Assembly: GCA_950295325.1 (NCBI GenBank)
Contig: OX485807.1
Location: 30,849,666 to 30,909,665, forward strand
Length of the DNA stretch: 60,000 nt
Source: Polytrichum commune
Lineage: Eukaryota > Streptophyta > Polytrichopsida > Polytrichales > Polytrichaceae
Direction of reading: 5' to 3'
Shown here in pieces: positions 35,850 to 48,314 of the stretch. Below the pieces are notes generated by a model. It was not told where the DNA came from and searched no databases. It saw only the letters and a list, made by a program, of their open reading frames with translations. Both the position numbers and the translations under genes were made by a program. Each line of letters starts with the position of its first letter. Position 1 is the stretch's first letter.

Positions 35850-36200
35850 GGAGGGAAGGTGCGAGGAAGGAGCGAGGAAGGAGGAGCGTAGGAGCGGCGA
35901 GGGAGGTGCGCAGCTTCCTTGCCGCTGCGATTCGGGACCTGCGTCGTCGCATCGTAGCATCGGGTTTCTGAGAACTCCAAGAATGAAAGTTCAGGGATGA
36001 GGAAGGCAGCCTGTACCGACTCTCTGACCAGGCTGGCTCTGTCGGGGGCGTCCAGGATTCGGACGGTACAGCGAACGGCCCGCGAAGGCCAGAACTCAAA
36101 GGGGACCAAAACCAAACCAAATCTGGAAGAACTAGAGCCTCAGGAATTACGGAAGCAGCCGAGATAGATCACGTAGCGCGCGCGCGGGCGCACTTCGATA
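35850..36200. other. GC-rich patch upstream of gene 2, unassigned
   Basis: Abrupt rise in GC, with overlapping minus-strand frames (35795-36115 and 35839-36120) that show no known domain, and a GCGCGCGCGCGGGCGC run near 36176. It may be the first exon of a divergent gene or promoter-proximal DNA of gene 2. I cannot choose between these. Confidence 0.25.
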
Positions 36201-37416
36201 TCAGTTAGTGAGCGTAATGGGAGCCCCGCCAAGGGGCCATCATCATGTAACCACGGTGGCCAAAGAAGGAGGCCAGCAGCTTCTGCTCTACTTGTCTGCC
36301 GCCAATTTTGTCACATATAAGACTCGCTGCTACGTAGGGGTTGAGGATTTGTTGTGTGCTCGCTTTCAGTTGTGGAATCAAACAATTGCAGCGGCTGCTC
36401 TTCTCTTCTTTTATTCTCCTTCCCTCCAGGCTAGCTACCTCCTCAAAAGTGTCGGCAGCCTGAAGGAAAAATCGCCCAGTAGTTTATTGCTGTCTTGCGC
36501 AATCGTGTTTGAGCTGAGCAATCGCATGCAAGCATTGGTAGTGGCAGCTTCACAACTTGTCGAGTGTATAATCGTGAAATCAAGGAGTCACTGATTTTTC
36601 AAGTGTCTCGATAGCAAGTCTATCGTGCGTGATAGTTCTGGTTTCATCCTGTTATAAGTGCACTGGCTGTATAGACTTCGAGAGTTTATTAGCTGTATAT
36701 AGAAAACATCTTCACTTCTCTGCTAATCGTTGCAAATGTGTGGAAACTGTCGGTGGTTCTTGAGTAATAGTCCACCTTCTATTTCTGAACTTCTAATCTC
36801 TACTTTACTGAGAGTGTCGACATATTGGTTTCAAGTGTTTATGATCATGAGAAGTCTCGCTGCAGTCTTCAAGAAACAAAAAATTGCTGGTGCTTGTTGA
36901 TGAAATCATGCACTAGCTACAGCTGCGCCATGAGTAGAGTAGCTCGTGAGTGTAGCCCGATGCAGTCAGTGCGTTCAATTTTACCAGCACAAAGTGTCTG
37001 AAAGCTTAGTTGGATTAGTCTTCATGTCCGTAATTCTTGACTCGAGTTGAATAATCATTTTCAAACTCGGCCCATCCTTGAAGAATTTAGTATTTATCAG
37101 GTACTCAGTACAAATGTGCTTATTATATTGCAAACAGTCGAGTCGCTTGAGTGTATATGTGTTTGCAAGCAGCATAGCTCTAATTGATGATCAGAGGATA
37201 ATAGTAATGGAGAAGCCCCTTGTTTCATCAACTTCTCCTTCCACTATCTAAATGTAGCCGGAAGCTTTGTGATAACGTAGTCATCGTGCTGAGTTTTTGA
37301 TTTGATAAATAAATCATAGTAGTATACGGCAAACTGAGAGGAGATATTAAGTGCTCACTGTGTTATCTTGATATCTACACGTACGCAGTGTCGGCAGTGA
37401 AGAATCAAAAGTCAAA
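36016..37416 (+). promoter_or_regulatory. Upstream/5' leader region of gene 2
   Basis: RCCGAC cores occur at about 36015, 36451, 36749 and 37390, and the exact octamer GTCGGCAG at 36451-36458 and 37390-37397, the latter 19 bases before the start codon. The same octamer is in both arms of the hairpin upstream of gene 1. A possible TATA box (ACATATAAG) lies near 36310, which would give a leader of about 1 kb. The 128-codon open frame at 36208-36594 has no known domain and may simply be leader sequence. Confidence 0.4.
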
Positions 37417-38499
37417 ATGAGTAATCGAAATTCCAATAGAGGTACTAGCCTGAGTTCTTTATTTCGCAGGCGCTCATCTCGACCTTGCACCTGCAAGGTT
37501 TGTGGCAAAGAATTTGCATCAGGTCAATCGCTAGGCGGCCACATGAATGTTCACAAGAAAGATAAGGCAATGAACAACTCTACAGATATCACGCCGACTA
37601 GTTGTCACTCTCCTAGTGATTCACCACCATATTCTTGCTCAACGGGAAGTCCTGGAAGCGATGGAGCCGCGGCAAGCGAGTGGAATTCGCCGTATAGAGG
37701 AGTGCGATACCGTAAAGAGCAGCAGAAATGGGTGGCGGAGATTAGACCGCCTAAGTCTGACAAGACCTGGTGGCTTGGCACGTATTCTAGTCCTGAGGAA
37801 GCTGCATACGCCTACGATGTGGCAATCTGCTACTTCGGATCCCAAACTGCGTTGAATTTCGATGGCCACCCGCTCTACACTCAGCTTCCCACAATTCCTT
37901 CCGACTTACCTCGTCAAGACTACGCTGTCCGTCTTCGGAAAGTGATAAAGGATGTTGCGAAGCAAGCAATGTCTGAGAGGGCCGCGACAGGCATGAATTA
38001 TGCTTCATTCGAAGGAACTAATTCAAGTTTCATCGACACGCCTCTCGACATCTCTGAAATCCCGACAATTCAACCAGACAGTCCCGCAAGGTCTGGCACA
38101 CATCCATTTCCTGTCCATAATTTATCCGAATTTGATCATGAGATGGCACCGGCCATAGATTTTCATGAATCAGGTTCTAGTCAGCAGGAGAAGCAGGCGC
38201 ATTGGCAGCCGTACTACTCCAGTGACCAGCTCTTTCATGCAGGAGGTTCTACTTCGACTTCAAACAATCATCAAGACTACACGACTAGTAGCTACTATCA
38301 TGGCGCAGGTAATTCCTCTTCGTACAATCAGGACTACACAAGTTATAGCTACATTCACGGAGGGTCTTCTTCTTCGTACAGTCAAGATTACACAAGCAAC
38401 TACATTCATGCAGGTTCAAGTTCACATAGTCATCAAGACTACACAAGCTACAATTGTCTCGAGGACAGAGGAGGAGCAACTTTTTGGCGGTCGGCATGA
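37417..38499 (+). CDS. Gene 2: C2H2 zinc finger-AP2/ERF fusion transcription factor (single exon)
   Basis: Probable nuclear regulator of 360 residues and paralogue of gene 1. A basic patch (LFRRRSSR, 15-22) precedes one finger, C26-X2-C29-X12-H42-X3-H46 with [10 protein letters not shown]. After a Ser/Pro-rich linker comes one AP2/ERF domain (about 93-148: [35 protein letters not shown]), again with V14 and P19. The helix [15 protein letters not shown] (171-185) matches gene 1. The tail has four diverged QDYT-led repeats (from residues 286, 305, 323 and 340), rich in Ser, Tyr and Gly and likely disordered. The start is the first Met after an in-frame TGA at 37369. It lacks the intron found in gene 1. 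No inactivating change is seen. Confidence 0.93.
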   Translation: MSNRNSNRGTSLSSLFRRRSSRPCTCKVCGKEFASGQSLGGHMNVHKKDKAMNNSTDITPTSCHSPSDSPPYSCSTGSPGSDGAAASEWNSPYRGVRYRKEQQKWVAEIRPPKSDKTWWLGTYSSPEEAAYAYDVAICYFGSQTALNFDGHPLYTQLPTIPSDLPRQDYAVRLRKVIKDVAKQAMSERAATGMNYASFEGTNSSFIDTPLDISEIPTIQPDSPARSGTHPFPVHNLSEFDHEMAPAIDFHESGSSQQEKQAHWQPYYSSDQLFHAGGSTSTSNNHQDYTTSSYYHGAGNSSSYNQDYTSYSYIHGGSSSSYSQDYTSNYIHAGSSSHSHQDYTSYNCLEDRGGATFWRSA

Positions 38500-38770
38500 A
38501 GGTAGAACTTTAGAAGAAAATTAATTAAGTCCATTCTGTAATTACCAGAGTACATTCCGAGCCTATCACTTGATGATCATCTCATGACATTGTAGAGTTG
38601 AATCGGATCTTAGTCGGAACTGAGTGCTGTATAAGCATGTATAAATGGGCCATTGTGTACTTAGTGGTGATATAGGGCGTCATACAGAGGGATCTTGTCA
38701 GTTGCATGCAGTTGTGGAATGTAATTCCAGCGCACGAATCACAGATGCATATTGTATATTATTATCACTG
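38500..38770 (+). other. Gene 2 3' flank
   Basis: Noncoding AT-rich sequence after the stop codon. No canonical AATAAA was found close by, so the polyadenylation site is unknown. Confidence 0.35.
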
Positions 38771-41000
38771 AGGTGACTATCTCAGAAGTGATCTGAACCT
38801 TGACATTAACCACAATTCATACGAGTTGTGTATAAGTTTGAGATCGTCCAGTTTGAATTGAGTCCTTGAACTTTCTTATTTTCTCAAAATGTATAAAGGC
38901 CCACTTTATACACGGCTTGGGGCAGGCTGGAGCACCAACCCGATTCGTGTGCAATTCGTGCCCTCAATCTAGCCCAACTTTATCAACTTTTTGCAGGCCC
39001 AACCTTGTCACATGTAAAGTGATGAGGCCCGATTTTAAGTGATATACTCAAGGGGAAAGTGTAATGAAGAGAATTAACCTTTTATGGACAAATAATGGAG
39101 ATGTTCATTACCCAATGGATGAGCTCAATCCAACTCATGTTGAGAGTTTAGGTCAAGAATAAGCTTCTCCGGATTTCTTCAAGCCAATCCAAAGGTTTGG
39201 CGTCAAATTATGCCACCTAGGATGCCACATGGACTGAGTGAGTGTTTAGACCCAACCCTATTCTAAAACCCTTAGGCAGGATTTGATGAAAGTGAGCAAT
39301 CCTATTGGGCCAGATTTTTAGACTTTGGGCCGGCCCTCAATCCGGCCCCAAGAAGAAAGTGGGCCTCAGAATGTAGGCCTAAATATGAGGCCACTTTTCC
39401 TGCGTTATGAATGTTAGCAAAAAATATGCAAGTAGGTATACTGATACTCTAAGATGCGAAATCGTAGAGTGTAGTAGGAGGTTTAGGGTTCAGGTGCACT
39501 TGATCAGCTCTAGTGTGGGCCGCTAACTGAAATGACAAGACCATTTTACTTGGGAGTAGCAATTACAGGTTCCATGAAATGTAGGAATGGTGCTTATATA
39601 TATTGCAGCAAAGCATCATTCTATCCTCAAATGCATGGTAGAATCTTGAGTCCTGACCAGTAGGTGACATTACCAGAGCCTAGACAGCGAAACATGCTTC
39701 CAGCCCTACAAATCACTACCTGTTAATTGCCGAATCCTGTACTCCCTTCTCGGATAGCAGCTTTAGTCTTCCTGGATCTCCAAGTGAATGGAATGGATTG
39801 GAAGGCTTGTAATGTAAAGTTAATTACATGTTGCAAAGAATTTCTATTCAAACATTTCCAATGAAATTAATGTTTGCATTAGGGCCTCGGAGAGCATCTC
39901 GACCTTCTCTCCCCTGCTTGCACATTACTCACATCCATAATTTGCGTTTCACCGATCACTTCACAGGTCGGGCGAGGATTGGCTTTGCCCTGCATATTAA
40001 TCCTGAGAAATTTCACTTTCAAGTGAAGCTTGAAAGAGAATTTTGGCACGGCCGGTTCACAATTTTCACAATTCCAATTCCTGTTTGTTTTTGTCAATAT
40101 CTTCTGTCTGCACCGTCCGATCTTTCTAGTGTTTTAATGGTCTTCCGATTAAGGGCTACGTGGCCTCATGCCAGCCCTCTAATGCTGCTCTGTTCTCAGC
40201 TCTTAGGTTTTTTCTTCTCTGCCCGACGTCTCTGCCGAGTATCTCCTCTGCCTTCGGTGGTGAATCTGCGACAATTAGTGCACACTTGGTCGTTGATGTA
40301 CCTATGTACGTGAACAGGTCTCTGTAATGATTGTGCCCCCAACTTAGTTCCAATTCAAATATGTATTTTCGCCATGTCTTCGTTATCTTGCGGTGTCGAT
40401 ACTGAATTGCGAGAGTATGTGTTCTACACACTCTGTTCTGGTACTCAATTATGAGCGTAAGCATCTGCCGGAGGTCGGGAGACGAAGGCGCCTGTTTGTA
40501 GACACCAACTCAACGGTCAGTCAATTAGGTCCGTTTTCACGTGAAGCAGCGGTTCAAGGCTTCGGCTTACAAGAGCATTCGACGTTCCTTCAGCGTCGCT
40601 TTTTGGAAGTAAAATTCTCCTGCCGATTGTGAGCGTCCATACCCAGGGGTTGACCTTCGTCTTCTTGTCTTTGATGTATTTCTTCTAGGGGCCGTATCTC
40701 AGTGGAGATGTCGTCCTTTTCCCGTGCGGTTGTCCCACTTCGAAGTTGAGGAGATAAGAGTAATTCTTTCAATTGTTTTAAATTGGTTGGAAGATGGAGG
40801 CTAATAATTGAAGCAGGCAAGTGGAGTCTCCTTCACTATAAAAGTATCAACCTTCGGTCCTAATATACTTGTCCTGCTTCAGTTTTGACGAGGTGAGAGC
40901 GAGAATAAACAAATTTTCATCTCAATTGCTAAGAAAATTTGACGGGAAAGAGTCCTAAACTGCCAATTTAAGTAGGCCATTCCAACCACTTTCTCTCTCA
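38771..41000. other. Downstream of gene 2; ORFs present but no recognised gene
   Basis: GC content stays moderate and several frames occur, including 161 codons on the plus strand (39828-40313) and about 102 on the minus strand (40156-40464). None shows a domain, and neither strand gives a convincing gene. It may include decayed genic or leader sequence. Confidence 0.35.
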
Positions 41001-41012
41001 ACTTCGTTTACG

Positions 41013-41444
41013 ATGCTCGAAGCAAGTACTCTAGAATTTTTCCTCAAGAGGCATTCAGATGTGGACCATTTACATTGAGGAATGATCTAACTTTCAACAC
41101 TAGATGGGAGATGGGATGCGAGTAAAGTGAAGCAAATGATTTGGCAAGACCTTCTGATTATGCTAGAATTGTTTGATAAAAGCCTGTCAAAGGCTCAGTA
41201 AGAAATTATCTATGATTATGTCCTTCTGAGGTTCAACAACCTCCTCTACCCTAACTTGAATTCTAAAATCATGTGGAGTAGGTGGACGTCTAATGTTGGC
41301 TTAGTCAATCATGCTTAGGTTGTTCACCACTTAAGAGCGTCGCCCACTCTCTCTTTCGGGTCCCGGTGGCCTTGTTTGTTTTTTGGCAACGATATAAATC
41401 TTGTTTCGTTTGTCACAAAAAAATAGAAAAAAAAAAAAAAAAAA
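41013..41444 (+). mobile_element. 5'-truncated LINE with poly(A) tail and 12-bp duplication
   Basis: About 430 bp ending in the plant L1-type 3' sequence (TTTTTTGGCAACGATATAAA, then GTTTGTCACAAAAAAATAG) and a poly(A) tail. It is bracketed by identical ACTTCGTTTACG at 41001-41012 and 41445-41456. Only the very end of ORF2 could be included. The perfect duplication suggests a fairly recent insertion. Confidence 0.9.
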
Positions 41445-41456
41445 ACTTCGTTTACG

Positions 41457-43480
41457 GTTCTTCGGAGCGTCTGACACCAAGGAGTACATTGATCGATTGG
41501 CCAATTCTTTCATTTTGAGCCTTGTTAAAGTTGCGCTCTCGCAAATGAGCAACCTGCAGATATGAAAGTGTAATCCTGAGACATCCTGGCACACATGGAC
41601 GGATCCAGCGCTCCCAGTGGTTTAACCAACGGGGGATTCTGGAGATATGTAAGAATCGATTTTTACAGGCCTGCGTCCTCGACACAGGTTAGTTTCCTGA
41701 CAGAATTGCATTTAGGCCGCAACTCTAATTCTCGAGAAAAGGTCTAACTTTAGTGAATTGCGAGTCTGAGAATGGTTCTTAAGCGTAAGTTATGTGATAT
41801 CTGACATCTGTCAAGCTGCCTAGAGAAGTTCTTCAAAGCCGCAACCAAATTTCTCTAGCTTTCGCCGCTCTCATGGCCAAGAAATTCTGAAAATTTTCAA
41901 CCTGCTGGTTGAAATCGATTGAAAAGTCTAAAGATTACTAAAAGAATATGACCATGGTAGTTCCTAGTCTCCTGATCTAGTGAACGGGCACTCGTTTGTG
42001 CTTTCCGCCGTGCAGATTCGAATTTAGCATTTTACAAAAGCTATAGGGTGTTTGCATGGCCCTCTTTGTAGGTTTTCTACTCAGATTCATGATTGATCAA
42101 TCACTTCAACCGTTTGGCAAGCATTCGAGGGATAATGATAGCATGGGAACCTCAATGTGAGGTGGTATTTATTTTATTTTAATGGAGCATAGAAGTGGAG
42201 AAAACAGCAAACTTCTGTTGGTTGTTGGTTCATGTAACCATGTGAATCACATGATGAAAGCGTCACTTGCATGTGCACTTGAATTGACATGTTGATAGTT
42301 GTCTATAGCGTGATGACAAATTGTTCCCAAGTAGGTTAATTGTCACAATATTTGGACACTCAAACTTGGAAGATGATCATCAAGTAGGTTAGTCACCTCA
42401 ATACTTAGATGTTTGAGTAATGAAAGGCATTTTTGTGCACACAATTAGGAAAGTAACCTTCTTCAAGTGGACTTCTACTTTACACTTGTGTGACACAAGT
42501 TTGCACTTGAGTCATGCGACAAGGGATAACTTCATTTTTGTCATGATGTGAATTTCTTATTTTTTGTTTCCCTTCTGTCAATATCCTTGGATGGTAGACG
42601 GGGTACTATTGCTAATAAGTAACACGTTTGGCAAGCATTCAAGGGATTAGGATAGCTAATCTACCAATAAACTCACTATGTTATTTTTCCATTAGGTCTA
42701 CCTTCGGACATGTCTTCCAAGTTTAGGAATTACATGTTTAAGGTTTCCATGTTTTATGTTGCCTCGTCATCAAGAGGCAGCTTATGATTGTGTCATTTCC
42801 CATACTTAGGTTGAAACAATATATGCCACCAAACTTCATAAATAAGCCAGGTACTATTCCGCACCTGACTACTTGCAAAAGTTGGAGATGTGAAGTTATG
42901 AATATTAGATTCCGATTTAGTCTACTAATCCCAAATCGCTAATTTTATATCCAACACTAGTTGCAGTCACATTAATGTACAATGTTGAACTATTGTGTTT
43001 CAAAAAGAGCATTATAATTTAAGACTTTGTTTCTATTCTTGTTATTGCCGACCTAAAAGATTGAATTCTGAGTTGGCTGATTAAAATGTTGAATGAATCG
43101 TTAGCTGAATGTTGGGTTACAACTGAAAATACACTATCATCCTGAAGGGTACGTACCAACACCGACTTGACAAATGATGGTCACTTGCATTTTGAGATGA
43201 TGTACACTCATGTTCAATGCAGTGAATTGTTAATGAAAAATGCAAGCCTCTCAATGTGTTGAGGTTTGTATCACTGAATGACTTGATGAATCCAGATGTC
43301 AGTCAAACTGATCACCATTTGGAGTTCATTGATTTAAATGCTTCACACGTTCCCTAGTATCCTATCCTGAATATCAAGTAAGTGCAAACTGACTTTGATG
43401 TGGGAATTTTCAATCGATGATTCAGGAAGTCTGACACTCAGTTTATCAACCTTTCCCTTTACAGGTTAACTTCCTCTTCT
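41457..43480. other. No recognised gene; one separated 32-bp direct repeat
   Basis: CGTTTGGCAAGCATTC(G/A)AGGG and its continuation occur at 42111-42142 and again at 42625-42656. The rest holds no gene I can support. The first few hundred bases keep the GC level of the gene 2 island. Confidence 0.4.
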
Positions 43481-46400
43481 ACTTTATATATTATTTTTAA
43501 TGAGACAGAAGACCAACACAACCAATGCCAAGAAAACATGTCCACTCGCTTTCACACCGTTTTGGCATACATGATGAGTTCATCCCAAATAGGGTGTTTG
43601 ACTTTAGACTCGTGCCATTGCTCATGATTGAACACTTTGTCATTGCGTTTGATCCAGATGGTCCAAAGCGTGATGCACTAAAGTAGGTGCCAATTTTTAA
43701 TTTTTTTTGCAAAACTTCTTTGGAATTATTTCACCAAAGAAAGGTTGTTTCTAGTGAAAGCTATCATACTTGCCGGTTCTAACCCCACATAACTCGTGCA
43801 TGATGAAAGTGACCCATCTCCATGCCCTCCCTGCTTGAATGCAGTCCCATAATTTGTGTTTGATTGATTCATTAATGTTTGGAAGGTAGAAGGTACATTG
43901 TTTAGTGATGAAAGCAGGCGCAACGTGGACCTCCACTCATTAATTGAAATTGTTTTATGCCATATTGACCACATGAACACGGCTTCCTTCCCATACCGCA
44001 ATGGGTCCCACACTTAGGACCAATAGAATTTGAAGTTCTTTGGGAGATAGCATTGCCATTTGTTCACGATGTTATTGATCCCCTCGGTCTTTTTAGTGAT
44101 AAAATCTCTACCTGATTTCATGGTATAATTCAAGAAGCGACACCCTTCAATAGCGCCATTTGTCTGGGTCCCAGGTAAGGGTAGCCGTCTTACCATAGAA
44201 AAAGGTGATTTCATTTTTTTCCCCTTCTTTTTTTTGCCCTCCAGTGATATAAATCATTATATTCCGTAATTGGAGACTTTTTCATGATTTTGAGACTACT
44301 TAAGGACATGTTTTTCAAATAAAGAACAAAGAAAACACAAATATATATTCAATGTGACTTAATACAGCGATTCGCTTGGACAAAATTGACCAATTTGACA
44401 CAAATACATGTCATCACAATAAGAAATTGGACTAGATATTAAATCATTTGCATTTAATTTGAGACATTCAAAAGTCTCTGATTAACGAATATAGTGGTAT
44501 AAGTGGTTTTCACTTCATGAAAAATGCAATCCATTTCCCCGGTTGGTTTATCCCATTTTCTAAGGCAACGTGAGTGGGTACCCACCGTGAAGCATTGACC
44601 TGGGAGAGGCATGTCAAGGTGTTGGAGGTGCATGCATGGAGGAGTAAAGTCCTTCGTGCACTGTAGGACGAAAACCGGGTCTTCTTCTATTACCAAGTAG
44701 AAACTCATCCATTGTCCGGCGTAAGTAGTAGCCAAGTCATTTTTTAGCATTTGATAGCATTTTCCGAACAGTTTGTTGACAAACATGGCCCAATCTCTAA
44801 ATTCTACGAGCGTAAGTTTAAATTTTTCTTGCGTTTTATCCCATGTGAGAGTTCCTCAGCTTTCGCTATCCCAAACATCATCTACACACTTGATGCTTTT
44901 ATGGTAAAGGGTGAGTCCTTTGGAGTAGGTAAAATCCTGGTTTATGAGATCCAACCCTTTAGATCACCACAGATGCGCGTGAAGTAGTTCCATCCGCATA
45001 CGATGAGGAAGTTAATAAATATCTTTCATCATAATTTTCCATGTTTTACCAATATGCCCCCATACCTTAGATCCTGCAACACCAAGGTGTTGTTTATTGT
45101 GAACTAATCCAAGCTAACCCCCCAACTTCTTCCTCTCTATGGATTAAACATTGCCAATCTATACCTAAGCATGAGTTGTAGGTTGGACTCCCCCAGTTCC
45201 ATTGCCTTGACAATCCATTTACAAAACAAGCTAGTCTTGGCAACCTCTGGGTCTACTAAGTCGAGTCCTCCATATTTCTTTTTCATGTAACAAATCCTTC
45301 ACTTGACTCTAGTGCAAATGTGCTACTCTTTTCCTGACCAAAGGTAATTGCGGATTGTGCCCTTAATTTTCCTAAGGATTTTCTTTGAGCCCCTACAAAC
45401 TATGATAAAAAACCAAAGTATGAAAATGAGCACATAATTGCAAATGATTACTCCACCAGCCAGGGAAAGTTTCATAGTACTCCAATAATCAAAAAAATTG
45501 GAGATCTTAGAGTAAAGGAATTGGTCAATGTCTGGCCTTTTGAGGTTAAGCCCAAAGGGAAAGCCAAATAATTTGGATAGGTCACCTTCCTCCATCCATT
45601 ATCAGTTATCGTTTGTCAACCATTGTGGTTTATGCGTGTATTTGTCACACCAGTATGCATATGACTTTTCCCAGTTAATTTTCATTTCCAATGCTTCATT
45701 AAAGACCTTTAGAATGCGAACCAATTCATCTAAGTACTACTTATGTACTACTTGTCCCATCTAACCATAAAATATGAATCATCTGTATATTGCAAGATTC
45801 TTTATTGTTTCTTCCCTTCCGGAAGAGTGATCCCTCTTAGTCTCCCCTTTGAGATTGCTTTCTTGATAATGTGTGCAAGGACCTCTCCTACAACGAGGAA
45901 AAGGTACGGTGCAAGAGGGCACCTTTGCCCGACCCTCTTTCAATTTTGAAGTTATTTCCAGGATTGCCATTAAGGTTGACTGTGGTGGATTCATTCCAAA
46001 TAGACGTTTGACCCATCTAATGAACTCCTCACTAATGCCCAACCTTTATATAACGTAAAAAGAAACCTCCACAATACCTTATTGTATGCTTTTGAGAGAT
46101 CTAATTTCAAAAAAATTGTTCGTTGTCTAGAAGCCTTAGCCCAATGTAAAGGTTCTACGATAATATAGTATTATCTAGGATAAAGCACAAAGGGAGAATC
46201 ACCATTTGCTCTAGGTTAATTATATCTTTAAGTATAAGTTGAAGCCTAAGTTACATGTTTTGGCAAAAAATTAGTAGGTTGTTGTTAGTAATGTGATTGG
46301 TTGCTAGCAATTCAAATCCTTATTGTCCCCTTCTTTGGGGATGAGGCTAATGAAGCCCTTTGTAACCCTTTCGTATACCGTAGGTTACTAGCAGCTTGGG

Positions 46401-46722
46401 CACTCTTTTGCCTAATAATTAATTAAAGTGCAAAAAATGGTTAGGCAGTTCAAAAAATAATATCTCAAAGTCGGGCAGTTTTAAATTACGATTAAATATA
46501 AGTTAGGCATTCATCCAGTTTCATACGTTAGGGTTACTTTCATCAGGGATGACGGCTACTTCTACATTCAACTTTACCCTAATCGCTTGCATTGGTAACC
46601 TTAAGCAGAGATATTGTTGTGTGCTACACTTTTGTCGTGTATCAATGAGTTTTCGTATGTAGGGAAGAGGTTTTGTGAGTTACGGTATGTCATTTGTGAA
46701 AGAGATATTGTAGAAAAATAAA

Positions 46723-48314
46723 GTGAAAATGGCAGGCCAGAGGACTTTGCAATGTATGTTTAGGCCTATTGACAAAGAAGAGATGCAAGCAAGTGTGGAA
46801 CGTGAGTTTGCAATGTTGGAAAGAAGATTGGAGCTGGAGAAGGGAATGGAGAAGGAGGTTATCAAGAGGCCAGTTGGGAGGCCCAAGAAGGAGCTTCAAG
46901 CAACATTGCTAACACCAAAGGTGAAGAAGGTAGAGGCATCAACCACAAAGAAGGCTCAGGTTAGAGGCAACTACACAAATTGGTTTCTCCCTTCGATCTC
47001 TTTGGGGTCCGATTCATGCTGCAATGACAGTTCACAAGAACTACACTTCCGCATTAAGGTATTTGCAAGCAAAGTACAAGCTTCCAGGGCAGATTGGAAG
47101 TGTCTATGATGATCTTACTAGAGGCTCTCTCTTCAATTGGTTCACCCCCTCTGGAGAATTAAAAGAGGGGGTGAAAAAAAAAAAATTATGATGAGAAATC
47201 TTCTTTCACTGAAGGTTCTCAGCATAAATATGTCCTGTCAACATATCATAACCTACAAGAGGAGATACTCGAAATGCTTCTGGCTCTTAGAGAGACAGGT
47301 CAGCCATTGTTTGCATCCAGTGTGAGAACTAGGATTAGAACCCTAATTGCCACAAAAGAACCTAAGTTACTCCAACAAGATGGGAAAACAACTTTCAAGG
47401 TCAGTTTACATTGGTGTCGTGAATTTGTTAGAGACAACTTAGATTGGAGTTACAGGAAGGTTACAGGGACAGCAAGAAAGCTACCTAAGGATTGGGAGGA
47501 ACAAGGTTTGAAAATGGCTTACAGAGCTGCATATCTTATAAAGGCATACTCCATTCCTGAGGAGTTATTTGTCAACACAGATCAAACTGGCATACACTTG
47601 GTTCCAACAGGAGGAGCTTACACATGGGAAAAAAGAGGATCAAAACATATTCTAATTCATGGGGCACATGACAAAAGGCAGATTACAGTCTCTGTATCAT
47701 CAACAGCAGCTGGAAATGTTTTACCATTCCAAGTTGTTTTTACAGGAACAACTACAAAATGCTTACCTCCACTAAATGATGGGCGAATCGCATGTGAGGA
47801 AGCTGGATGGCATCTCACATACTCTGAGAATCATTGGTCAAATGTGGAAACATGCAAAGCATTTGTGGAGAAGATACTACAACCATACAGAGAAAAGCAA
47901 ATTGGGCATTTGAAGCTGGACAAGGACACAAAATTGATATGGTTGATAGATTGCTGGAGTGTGCACAAGTCAAAGGAGTTCATATCTTGGATGAAAGAGA
48001 ATCACCAAGAAATCCTTATCATTTTTGTGCCAGCAAATTGTACTAGTGTCTTCCAACCAGCTGATGTTATTCTTCAGAAGCCATTCAAACATGGGTTCAG
48101 GCAAGAATTCGACTCATTCACTTCTGATGATATTATGAAGCAACTACAGTTTACAGCAGCAAAAGATATTAAGGTGGATACTAAGATGACAATTTTGAAG
48201 CCTCAACTATGTGCTTGGCTACTCAAAGCATGGCAACATATTCAACGACCTGACATGATCCAAGTTGGGTGGAGTCATTGTGGTCTTCAACAAGTTTTTC
48301 AACCAAAATTTTAG
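46723..48314 (+). pseudogene. DDE_1-type (pogo-like) transposase, frameshifted
   Basis: The 346-codon main frame (47274-48314) carries the catalytic core: D103 in VNTDQTG, D226 in LIDCWSVHKS and D264 in VFQPADV, with 37 residues between the last two. The preceding residues (about 41-80) look like a Tc5/CENP-B-type DNA-binding helix region. The N-terminal frame (46723-47109) has an AT-hook-like RPVGRPKKE at 49-57. It is separated from the core by a frameshift near 47005 and another at an A-run (47177-47188). The in-frame sequence after the TAG at 48312 continues with a basic segment, so that stop could also be a mutation. Family role: cut-and-paste transposition at TA. Confidence 0.88.

Noticed and set aside
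36208-36594. 128-codon open frame upstream of gene 2
   Set aside because: No recognisable domain, low-complexity hydrophobic composition, and position in the probable leader or promoter of gene 2. Kept only as part of the upstream region.
39828-40313. 161-codon open frame downstream of gene 2
   Set aside because: No domain, no paralogue and competing frames on the other strand. Not enough to call a gene.
42111-42656. Separated 32-bp direct repeat as ends of an inserted element
   Set aside because: Mismatches between the copies and no terminal structure inside; too long for a target duplication. Recorded as a repeat only.
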